NCBI GenBank assembly: GCA_008931825.1
Contig: QXVZ01017045.1
Location: forward strand, 1 to 22,257
DNA length: 22,257 bases
Reading direction: 5' to 3'
Source of the DNA: Phallusia fumigata
Taxonomy: Eukaryota > Chordata > Ascidiacea > Phlebobranchia > Ascidiidae
In this document: positions 8,011 through 20,000 of the stretch, one piece after another
Position numbering within the stretch: position 1 is the stretch's first letter
How the letters are laid out: every line of letters starts with the position of its first letter
Notes under the pieces: generated by a model
What the model was told of the DNA's origin: nothing
The model's database searches: none
The model's input: the letters and a program-made list of their open reading frames with translations, nothing else
Translations under genes and position numbers: made by a program

Positions 8011-11000
8011 CTTCACAAGAAAATGATGTTTGTTAGGCAAGGGCGATGAATCCAAATATCGTGATGCAAAAATAAGTCGAGAAAGTAAGTCTATTAAAAA
8101 TGCCTGTTGTTGTGGCTGTGATAATCTATTACTTAACCTAAAATGCAGGGGGAAATAGAGACTTAGAGTAAACAAAAATGGCGAGCTTCACATGAATAAA
8201 AAGAAATACAGAAATCACTGTATGTGCCTTTTATCACATATCGAAAAAAAATAAAAAACAATTCCTGACAGAAAAACTTCGTTCACCTGCGCGGAATCGA
8301 ATCTTGCCTCGAATTAACAACATCTGCATGGTCCTGTGTTAAAGCAATAGAGGGGCGGCTCGACAAAAGGGGAGTCGAAGATGGAGTTAGCCTATCAGCG
8401 TCCAGCAATAGTGTTCTGGAACGCACTGATTGGTCGCCCGTCGTCGAATAACGCGATCCGGTGGAAAGGGGACTTCGGTCAATGTACACGTAAGCACATG
8501 AGAAAGGTCGGCTGAAGAGCAGAATTTGATAATTTTTCTTGGTTTAAACAGTTCTCTCAGCACCACATCATTGATTTGTACTTTAACAAACTGATGCAAC
8601 ATTTTGGAAGTAAAATTAAATGTCAACAACACAAACTAATCACTTTACGCCATCGCAGTGACAATATCAATACAACCCTAACTTGGATTTTTGTCTGATA
8701 TGTTTCTTTATACAAAGTCAAAATAACAAGTTTGGATAGCGTTGTACCTTGCCATATGTTGTAGTTGCATGNTTGGATGTTTGTCTGATATGTTTCTTTA
8801 TACAAAGTCGAAATAACAAGTTTGGATAGCGTTGTACCTTGCCATATGTTGTAGTTGCATGTGGTGGGCAAGTCGGGCTTGTTGGGTGTCGACAGCTTGT
8901 TTGATTTTCCACACCACAATGCAAATCGACAGGAATAGAAAGAAACATGAGAAGAAAACGGAAAAGAAGACGAACAAATCAATCCGCGTTTGATCCTAAA
9001 AGCATAAAACTTCAATTACAACAGAAGTCACAACAGAAATTTGGAACAGTCCGCATCTGCTCCAAATTTGGAAATAAGAATACCGAGTGTCTGAGCGTAT
9101 TACTGATGTAGGAACTGGCTATTGTACAAATCACTAGTCTCCAGAAACTAAGCATAAGGCATCAGTCATATAACTACAATAATGTACACGTTAATAGGTC
9201 TGATACCATTTAAAGTTTTGTTAGGATATGTAAATTTCGCCTTAGCATCGTCAGGATTTAAACACAAACACCACAAATGTTATTACTGTACAGTTTGGAC
9301 AAGTAAAATCCCTACTTGTCTAAACAACAGTCTTCCTGCAGCAGCAACAGGTTGGTTCAACGATCGTTTGCCTCGGCGAGATCCGTCAGAGGTGACGTCA
9401 CCTGTGGTTGACTCCCGCGCCATCAGGATGACGTAAAACTTGGTGACTTGCAAGTCGTGACCGGCGTGTGGGGAGGAGATCACCAGGCGGTTCTTCACCC
9501 CCCGGATCGTAATGGCTTGGCCGGGTGCCAACGTCACGTAGTTGTTGAACTGAATCGCGTCGACAGTGCGGTACTGGGGTTGCCGGGGCTGTTTTAGGAA
9601 TAAAAAGCGAGAAATTTTGTAAGTTGGTTTCAATCAGGTGTAACTAGCAAAGGTAGCGACGGGTGTCTCCCACGATTTCAAATTCGTGGGTTTCAATAGA
9701 TTCAAACAATAGTTGACTCACCAGCGAAGAATCGGAAACAGTTGGTTCCTCCATTGGCACAGAGGGAGATCTTTTATTTCTAAAATTTAATGGGAAACAG
9801 TTTTAATAGATTAGGCAAATCTGCAAATAAAAAGTAAAAACAATACATAGTAGTCACCAAGCAAATTCTTTTTTTGCAAACGTATGAACCCAACTGTTTA
9901 TCGATTGACCAATTGGTTTAACACTTGGTCTGTGGTGCTTTCATAATTTACCTTTCTTGAGTTTTTTCAACCACGTGATCTCCAGTAAGTGGGTTTGAAC
10001 TAAAACGAAACATAGCCATGGTTAAAACAAGGCAGGGTAGGATTGAGTCGGTTTGACTACCACGTAAAAAGACTTCTGCAACCTGATTTTTTAATTCAAT
10101 CAACGTTCTTCTGTGTAAGTATAATACACGAAATGCTTGGGTAAAGNTCGGGCTTGTTGGGTGTCGACAGCTTGTTTGATTTTCCACACCACAATGCAAA
10201 TCGACAGGAATAGAAAGAAACATGAGAAGAAAACGGAAAAGAAGACGAACAAATCAATCCGCGTTTGATCCTAAAAGCATAAAACTTTAATTACATCAGG
10301 AGTCATAACAGAAATTTGGAACAGTCCGGATTTTTACAAAGTACTGAGTGTCTGAATGTAATGCTTATGTATGTCCATTGGGTATTATCACAGGTTATAA
10401 AGACCCCAGTAACATATAACTAAAAGGCAGCAAACTTTAATAGGTCTGAAATATTTCGTCCCAATATTAGCATTATTAGCATGCAAAAAAACAAAACAAC
10501 ACGAATGGTATTACTGTACAGTTTGGACAAGTAAATATCCCTACTTGTCTAAACAACAGTCTTCCTGCAGCAGCAACAGGTTGGTTCAACGATCGTTTGC
10601 CTCGGTGAGATCCGTCAGAGGTGACGTCACCTGTGGTTGACTCCCGCGCCATCAGGATGACGTAAAACTTGGTGACTTGCAAGTCATGACCGGCGTGTGG
10701 GGAGGAGATCACCAGGCGGTTCTTCACCCCCCGGATCGTAATGGCTTGGCCGGGTGCCAACGTCACGTAGTTGTTGAACTGAATCGCGTCGACAGTGCGG
10801 TACTGGGGTTGCCGGGGCTGTTTTAGGAATAAAAAGCGAGAAATTTTGTAAGTTGGTTTCAATCAGGTGTAACTAGCAAAGGTAGCGACGGGTGTCTCCC
10901 ACGATTTCAAATTCGTGGGTTTCAATAGATTCAAACAATAGTTGACTCACCAGCGAAGAATCGGAAACAGTTGGTTCCTCCATTGGCACAGAGGGAGATC

Positions 11001-14000
11001 TTTTATTTCTAAAATTTAATGGGAAACAGTTTTAATAGATTAGGCAAATCTGCAAATAAAAAGTAAAAACAATACATAGTAGTCACCAAGCAAATTCTTT
11101 TTTTGCAAACGTATGAACCCAACTGTTTATCGATTGACCAATTGGTTTAACACTTGGTCTGTGGTGCTTTCATAATTTACCTTTCTTGAGTTTTTTCAAC
11201 CACGTGATCTCCAGTAAGTGGGTTTGAACTAAAACGAAACATAGCCATGGTTAAAACAAGGCAGGGTAGGATTGAGTCGGTTTGACTACCACGTAAAAAG
11301 ACTTCTGCAACCTGATTTTTTAATTCAATCAACGTTCTTCTGTGTAAGTATAATACACGAAATGCTTGGGTAAAGTGGTGACAGAAATATGTCCCCAAAA
11401 ACTACACCGACTGTGTTGCTTGGAAGGTATAGTCTAGTGGTTCCCATCCGGGGAGGAGTTCCTTCCCCGGTAGAAACTTTGTTAGGGGATTTCTACTTTG
11501 TAGTTAAGTTAATCATTATAAGTGTAGTTTTCCTTTTTGGTTGACCAGGTTTCGAACATTTTGGTATTTCCTAATATCAGTCTTATCTAGTAGGGGAGGA
11601 ACGAAAAGTCCAAAAATAAAGAAAGGGTGACCTCCAAAAGGATTGGTAACCACTGGTGTTTCTCGGAGGGATTTCGTAAACGTGTGAACAAATGCAATCA
11701 TTTATTGCTTAAAACGCGACGTATTTGCAAGAGGCGCTTAACTCACAAAAAAGCTATCCTCACCTGATGTTGAAATACTTGAAGCTGTCGGCAATAAAAA
11801 CATCAAGTTCGCCTTTGGTGACGTCAATCAGCAATCGTATGTCAACGTTGGTATATTTAGGGTGAAGAGCGAAGAGGAGAGTTTGTCCTGGTGGAAGCTC
11901 GGGTTTTTCACGTTCGTATTGCTTCACACAACCCGGTTGCAATTTCGGGTTGAAACACCACTCCTGGTTCATGTGGACCTGATGGAAAAAAAGAAAATTT
12001 GAAAGGAAAACCACAATTGTAACAAGTGTTTTCAAACACTGTAATAAACTTTTACACTGATGGTTTATTCCTTAAAAAAAAAATTAAATTTAAACGTTAA
12101 AAAATTTAAACGAAAAAGACGTAAACAAGTTCAGGCCTTTAAAAAATTTTAGCACTATCAAGCTAAGTCACAATTGATTGTAATAATCATATTTAGTTTA
12201 AAAAATCCGCATATCATTGTCATATGATTTCATTCACTCGCTATAGGCCGCTACAGATTCACATTAAATCCTTAAGACGAATGCACTGTGAAGTAAAAAC
12301 CTAATGGAACTGACCAGTCGAAAGCACTGGCCACCATCGGTCGGGTCGCCCTCGAAGCCTTCCATACACTGGTTACATTGCTTCTTCCAACAGTCGGTAG
12401 GCGCGTGTGAGGGGGATTCCCCGGGCTTCGATAAGCTTGTGGAGCAGATGGGATCGGTGTCATCAGTGTGGGTGTTGTTCCTGCAGTTGCAGCCAGCGCC
12501 GGTTGTTTTGTCGCACGTGTCGCCATGTCCGTTACAAGCACAAGGTCGGCACTTGTTGTCCAACTGCGTGAAAACACCATTAAACATTGTGGACCCAATT
12601 GTTTCGCCCCCTTTCGTTAGTGTAAGCTGTAGTTGCAATAGGTTTTAATGACGAGATAAATATCCCTGATACCCATCCAGTATGGATTTGAAACACGATG
12701 GGATGGCAAACGAGGTCTGGCTACATTATTTTTCGCCGTAAAATTTTGCAGGGAATATAAATCACAAAAAATGTTGTTTCATAACAAAACCGCTTTCAAA
12801 CGGTAACGGTCTTTATTATCTATTATCAAAACACAAGGTTGAAAAAAGTAACTATGTAACAATTGAGTGTACTCAACGCTTACCATAAAATATCCGTCCA
12901 TGCAAATTTCACAAAAATCTCCTTCGCTATTTCCTGAACAGTTGAGACATTGCGTCACATTCACACTTTTCGGTCCTGACAATGCGGCAAAGTCGGTGGG
13001 CAAACTTCGTTCACGGATTTTCTTTACACATTCCGATGATCGGCCGTTACATATTATCTGCCGAGAAAGGAACGTTTTCAAAATATCGATCTAAAATTAA
13101 AACGATATACGTCACTAATCAACTCAATTGAAGATTCCAAATGTGCATGAGATTTAAAACATAAAGGAGTAAATTATATTTATAATAGTAGATTCTGTCT
13201 CAGTTTTATTAAATACGATGCCACATAGGAATTTTTTAATTTGTTTCGTTGCAGAGTCTTCAATTTAAAACTAATTTTCATCCATAATGTTCTGTCAAAA
13301 AGGTGAAATGGTGCTACGATAGTAAGTTGCTTTTTTTAAGTGTTTTCCAGGACCAAAAAAGTAAAAGAAAAAACTCATGTCCCTAAGGTTGTTTCATTGC
13401 AGGAAGAACAAAAAACAACAAAATGTTATGTCCACAACATGCGAACAACAGTAACCTCGCAAGCAACGCAGGGGGCTTTCCCAGGGGGTCTCTTAGCCTC
13501 GGGATCTCCAACAAATCCAACCTCACAGAGTTGACAGTGGGCACCCAGGGTGTTGTTCACACATTCGAGGCACCTAAGGAAAATTATCGAATCAAACCTA
13601 GTAGGTGAAAATATTGTACAAAGAAAAGTAGAAAAAAAAACGCACGTATTCCGTCTTCTTTTGGATTTGCAGTTGCTGAGGCCGTTGCAGTTGCACGCGG
13701 TGTCACATGACGAACCGGTAAAGGCGAAATCACATTCACACACGTCGGGTCTTACACATTGTCCGTGGACACAACCTGAAGCCACAAACACGTTTGTAAG
13801 GTTTTCTTTGTAGTGCTGTAATACGACAATGATAAAATGTGCAAACGTTAAATACTCTAAACGCCCTACAAATATGCCTTTGAACGATAACAACCGATTT
13901 TTAACCACTTGTACCTGGTAAGTATGTACCTTTCTTTGCAGTTCTAAATTTTGTTTATTTAAACTAAATCCTTTGGTTTCTCCAACAAATGTAGCTGCTA

Positions 14001-17000
14001 TACCAAACTAACATTCAACCATGATCACAGACGTACTCTGACTGCACACAGGCAGGCATTTATCTGCTGGCGTTGGTCGTTTGTATCCCGTCAAACAAGC
14101 GCATTTGTATCCCAGAGCCGTATCCACACAACGATTGAACTCGGGTGGATGTTGTGAGCAATCATGATGTCCGTTCTTGCACTCATCTTCGGGTGGACAC
14201 TTCATGTACCACCACTGGGTCGATGGGAAACCAGGAATAACTGAAATGTTGTTTGGTGCCTGGGAGATACACGAGATGCGTCAAAAGTGCCTACAAAGCT
14301 GCATGTGGGTTTGTTGTCAAGAAATTTTTACGTACTACGATTTCAATCACTCTTTGGTACGTTTTAGACTTAATTAACAATAAAATGATCTCGTTACCTG
14401 ATACGCCCCTCTTCTGCATTGACCACGCCCACTTCCGTCGTCCAATCCGAACCAGCCGCACTCCCGAAGGCGAATGCACTCGCTGCAGTAGGTGACATGT
14501 TCGCATTCCGTTACCGGACACGACGCCGCTGGAGGACGCACCACGAAACCACACGAGCCGTCAGCACACCGCAATGCGGATTGTGTCGGACTTATACATT
14601 TTCGGTAGGTGGCGCTCCACAGACAAGATTCGGGGCCGGCTTCACTCCCACCGGACGACGAGAGGCAAGTTTTGCAAGATAAGAAGGAATCGCAACTTGC
14701 CGGGCACCTATGCAATAATTTCAATGACGCTACACCATCAATCGTTGCAGCGTATTTTGTCAAATTTGTTTGTTAAAACAACTACCAGTTTCCACCAAAG
14801 GCAAATAGATGTGCAAACACAAAAACTTGAGTGGCATTTTCAGTTTGTTGGTTCATGATTGCGTAGTCNATCACATTCACACACGTCGGGTCTTACACAT
14901 TGTCCGTGGACACAACCTGAAGCCACAAACACGTTTGTAAGGTTTTCTTTGTAGTGCTGTAATACGACAATGATAAAATGTGCAAACGTTAAATACTCTA
15001 AACGCCCTACAAATATGCCTTTGAACGATAACAACCGATTTTTAACCACTTGTACCTGGTAAGTATGTACCTTTCTTTGCAGTTCTAAATTTTGTTTATT
15101 TAAACTAAATCCTTTGGTTTCTCCAACAAATGTAGCTGCTATACCAAACTAACATTCAACCATGATCACAGACGTACTCTGACTGCACACAGGCAGGCAT
15201 TTATCTGCTGGCGTTGGTCGTTTGTATCCCGTCAAACAAGCGCATTTGTATCCCAGAGCCGTATCCACACAACGATTGAACTCGGGTGGATGTTGTGAGC
15301 AATCATGATGTCCGTTCTTGCACTCATCTTCGGGTGGACACTTCATGTACCACCACTGGGTCGATGGGAAACCAGGAATAACTGAAATGTTGTTTGGTGC
15401 CTGGGAGATACACGAGATGCGTCAAAAGTGCCTACAAAGCTGCATGTGGGTTTGTTGTCAAGAAATTTTTACGTACTACGATTTCAATCACTCTTTGGTA
15501 CGTTTTAGACTTAATTAACAATAAAATGATCTCGTTACCTGATACGCCCCTCTTCTGCATTGACCACGCCCACTTCCGTCGTCCAATCCGAACCAGCCGC
15601 ACTCCCGAAGGCGAATGCACTCGCTGCAGTAGGTGACATGTTCGCATTCCGTTACCGGACACGACGCCGCTGGAGGACGCACCACGAAACCACACGAGCC
15701 GTCAGCACACCGCAATGCGGATTGTGTCGGACTTATACATTTTCGGTAGGTGGCGCTCCACAGACAAGATTCGGGGCCGGCTTCACTCCCACCGGACGAC
15801 GAGAGGCAAGTTTTGCAAGATAAGAAGGAATCGCAACTTGCCGGGCACCTATGCAATAATTTCAATGACGCTACACCATCAATCGTTGCAGCGTATTTTG
15901 TCAAATTTGTTTGTTAAAACAACTACCAGTTTCCACCAAAGGCAAATAGATGTGCAAACACAAAAACTTGAGTGGCATTTTCAGTTTGTTGGTTCATGAT
16001 TGCGTAGTCATGTGGCTTTATTATGTTGTAAGGTCACAGTATATTACAGGTAATTAATGAAAACTTTCCAAACGAAAATTAACTCAAGGAGAACACAACT
16101 GCCAGAGAGCTAGTACATTCTAATGCAAATGTTGTGGTCATCATCAGTGGAATAACTTCAACTGAGCTACTTTTCAAGTACGGATCTTATGTTCCGAAAT
16201 TTGATTTCCTAATTACAAACGTCAGTGTAAAAGTTGTAAGAAACATTTTAGTTGCAACACCAATTGGTTTGTACAAGCCTACCGTTGAGTTAAGCGGTCC
16301 ATTGTTATAGGTACAGCTTGTGGAGGTCTGCGGTCATTGCCACCATTTAATCGAGCACACTTCCAACCGTTGTTCGGGGCGGTGGGTGAAAGGAACCACG
16401 TACAGTTAGCTGGTTGGTCAAGACATTGCTCGCACGTCGAGGCGGAGCAAGATTGGCAACCTGGGAACGAAGATTAAAGGAACGCGTTGAGTGTTATTCA
16501 CCCTGAGGAAGACGGCCTGAATAGGACGTCGAAACGTCGGTACGCAAAATATATTTGCCAGAAGAGCCTACATAAATTCATACAATAAATTCATCGAAAC
16601 GTCGAAAGCCTAACATAAATTCGTTGCCTGGTGGCAACAGTTTATTTATGAACGAAGATTAAGTAAAAACGATACTAAACTTAGCGAACATTCAAGAATA
16701 ACGGTTCAAATACTTGGTAATCACGAAATTGGTTTGGGTTGAGGGTGCGCCCAACCAACGGCACCAAGTTATGACAAAAATTCAAACACAATATGTAGGT
16801 ACCGGTTTCATGGCAATCGTCGCACAGCGAAACATCAGCTGGGCAGGGAAGCGAGTCCTGCACACATTTCGAGTCACACCACTTGCAGTAAGACGCCGAA
16901 GACAGAGGAACACGCGCCACGCAAGTCTCGCAATCCCTGCACACAATAGAGACAAGTGAAGAAACACAAAATCGCATCAACTCGTTCTAATTAAGGTACA

Positions 17001-20000
17001 TTTTTTACGTCTATATATTGTAAACAGTAAAAGGGAGCCAATACTAGCATGCAAAACCTTTTTTGCCTGCTTCGACAACGTTAGAAAAGACAGTTTGGGT
17101 TTGGATGGGTCCAGCTGTTATCATTTAAACATTTATAGTTTAGGCATTTGCAAAGCACACAGAATTTCCGTTGGTTCGGATTAAATTTTTGGATTTTTAA
17201 ACCGTGCCCAAACTAATGTAGTAATATTATGAAACAACTCACTTGATCTGAGAGCAAAGCAGGGGGCGTGCAGGGAAATCGTTGCTGGAGCAATGATTAA
17301 AACTGGTATTGGTCGACTTGCATGCTTGTGTAGCGACCGCGTTCTCAGCACGAGACGAATAATTGTTAAGCAGATTACACTGCGAATTACTCATGTTGCT
17401 CTGGCTCAACGGGGCACAAACAAAATCTTCGCTCTACGAAAACAACATTGCTTTGATTTAACCTACTCATGTTAACATTTCGATATTCCCCCGCGCTATT
17501 TGACAGTAACATGTGGAAAATAGCTTTTTTTGTTACACAGATTTTCTGTCCACAGACAGAGGCAAGCTTAACGGGGTTTAAAAATTAATTGTAAACAGAT
17601 AAATGTGGCGTGTAGAGCATGGAAAATATGAAGCCCATGATTCATTGTTATTAGACACATATATTTATTGCTTACCGATATGCAGAGAAGACAGCCTGCT
17701 CGCAGAAATTCACAATCGCATTTGTTCTTTGCCACATAGCACAGAGAAACGACGCGAAACACCTGACAAAAATAAATGATAATTCAATGCTTTTAGTAAT
17801 TTATCAATAACCTCAAGTCATTTTCGAAACTTTCTTCGCATGTGTTTGTCCACAAATAAAATCACGACAAAAAGGTGCCAACTTCGTGGTTTACAAAAAA
17901 TATTCAACGTTCTGGGGCCTGTGGGTGAACCAATGGGTGATCTGGGGTAAAAAGTTGTCAATGCACAACCAGATGCCCATATATCAGGTGTTAGAATTGG
18001 AAGAAATTTGGACATCTCTTAACCAAAACGTGTAAACAAACCGGCATTAAAAAAACACACACTATATGTGTCCTCTTTCGATGAGCACCCATAATGATTT
18101 CATGTGTGGCCTGCAGTTAATTTTTTCATGTGTAACCTACCTGGAGTTGATTAAGTAGGATACCATCTCTGTTTCCACCAAACACATAATATGCAGCCTG
18201 GGTGGGATCACGTGACGTAACAGAGGTTGCTGACATCATATAACCGAGTTTCGCAGCATACAAGTTGACACCCATCACTGTGGACAAATAATAATCACTG
18301 TAACAGCATGAATTTTTTAACCTACAGTATAATATTTTAACATATTTTAATAGAACACAAGTAGACAGCGAGAAAATAACACAAATGTTTTAAATTTAGT
18401 GAGTTTTAATAAAACACTATCTTTCAGCAACCATGTTCATTTGCTGAGGGTTTGTAAAAGCAAAATACTCGTTTTCTTTCTGTTTAGAAGATAATTGCAA
18501 AACTACGTCAAGTGTTACATGACGCAAAAGAACAATGCAGTAGGTCCAACACTTTAGCATCAAGATACCAAAAAGGGATGTTGCAAATTGTGAAAGGAAA
18601 ATAATGATCTTTTAAACAAACCTTTTCTGCTCCGAGCCGATCCAAGGTTTGTCCACAGATGACAATCGAATCGAAACAACCAAGCATCATTCTGTACAGT
18701 GTTATTATTTGTCAATCCTCCCATTACCAGAAACCCCCTGGATGTTCCTAGTCAAAAGTAAAAAAAGTATTTTTGTAAATATGAATGGGTCAAACTTAGC
18801 TTTAGACTGTGGAATAAGTTTTAAAATCTGGCCAACAAGTTTTACAGTCAGAGGCAGAATTTGTGTTTCACACCCTCCAGTGTCAGTGACCGGCTAAACC
18901 AGTGGTTCCCTAAGTGCAATGATGCATTCCTCACTTTTCTATGTTTGGAACTTTTTATTTCTCTTCCACTAGACAAGAAGTGATTCAAAGTAATATTAAA
19001 AGATTGGGAACCACTGGCCAACTTAAAAAACACTGTATAATGATAACTTAATTATTTAAGTGGAAATTCCTTCCTCAAACTTATAAAATTCTGCCCGGGG
19101 AGGAATTTCTTCCCGGTTGGGAACCACTGGGCTCAAGCGTTGACAGTCGGTTAACGAGTAGCAGTAGAAACGAGTATAAAGCAGCCATTTGCACCACGGA
19201 CCTATACCAAACGCTCAACTGTGTCATACTTTTCACCAGCAAGGTATTGGGAAACGTTGGACTACACTGCTCAACAAGTTAAACCGCCTCAAATTTACAT
19301 GCAATCTTACCGTCACTGTAATACACTGCCGAATGGAAATATCTGGCAAGCGGCACAAAAAGTTGGGATTGCTTGGACGACATCAAGACCATCGCCCATC
19401 TTTTGTGCTGCAGACTGTAAGTGTAGGTATGTGAAGACGGCCTTATTCTGTTGGTTCTGCTGTCGTACGCCAGGCCACCATAAATATACAACAAGTTTGT
19501 TTCTTGATCGTAGATTGTTGAGTGACCAAACACACCCGAGTACTGGACCCCGCTAATGAGTGGAAGGTGAGTGTTCCACGAAGAGTCGCTTGCATTAAAA
19601 ATGTACACCTGAAAGATGGATATAAAATTTTCATTGGCGGGGGTTTATTTCAGGGAAAAAATTTTGAAAAACTTGGAGCACAAGCAAAATAAGTAAATCA
19701 CTACCATTTGCTGGTTTTATTATCATTTTTCTGTAAAGTTATTAAAAACACTAAAAAATGCAGCATATATTTGTGGGGAACATAAAAAGTATCACATGTT
19801 AAGGTGCTTCAGATGGTTTTGTGCATTTTGTTTGGCTGATATTAATTTAATCAACTAATTTCTATGTTGTGAAAATTTGCATGTTTTACAATAAATTGCA
19901 TGTAAGATGAGCAAAACAGTTGTCTATTTCAGTAAATAACACGAAAGTAAACTGCTACTCCACAGCACAAACTTGTCGCTGAACTGTTGGTATTGATTAG

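Noticed and set aside
11229..11339. Longer version of the 48-nt MEGF8 exon starting at 11339
   Set aside because: It is open and in phase, but adds 37 residues with no counterpart in human MEGF8, while the acceptor TTTTAG at 11230-11229 aligns the flanking residues directly.
13729..16009. Biological tandem duplication of MEGF8 PSI and EGF exons
   Set aside because: The copies seem identical including introns, end exactly at an N and leave a truncated exon; the protein is in the family order and phase only when one copy is removed.
16503..16545. Functional hammerhead ribozyme
   Set aside because: Core boxes and helix II are present, but the cleavage-site U is C and helix I cannot be drawn, so it is listed only as a decayed candidate.
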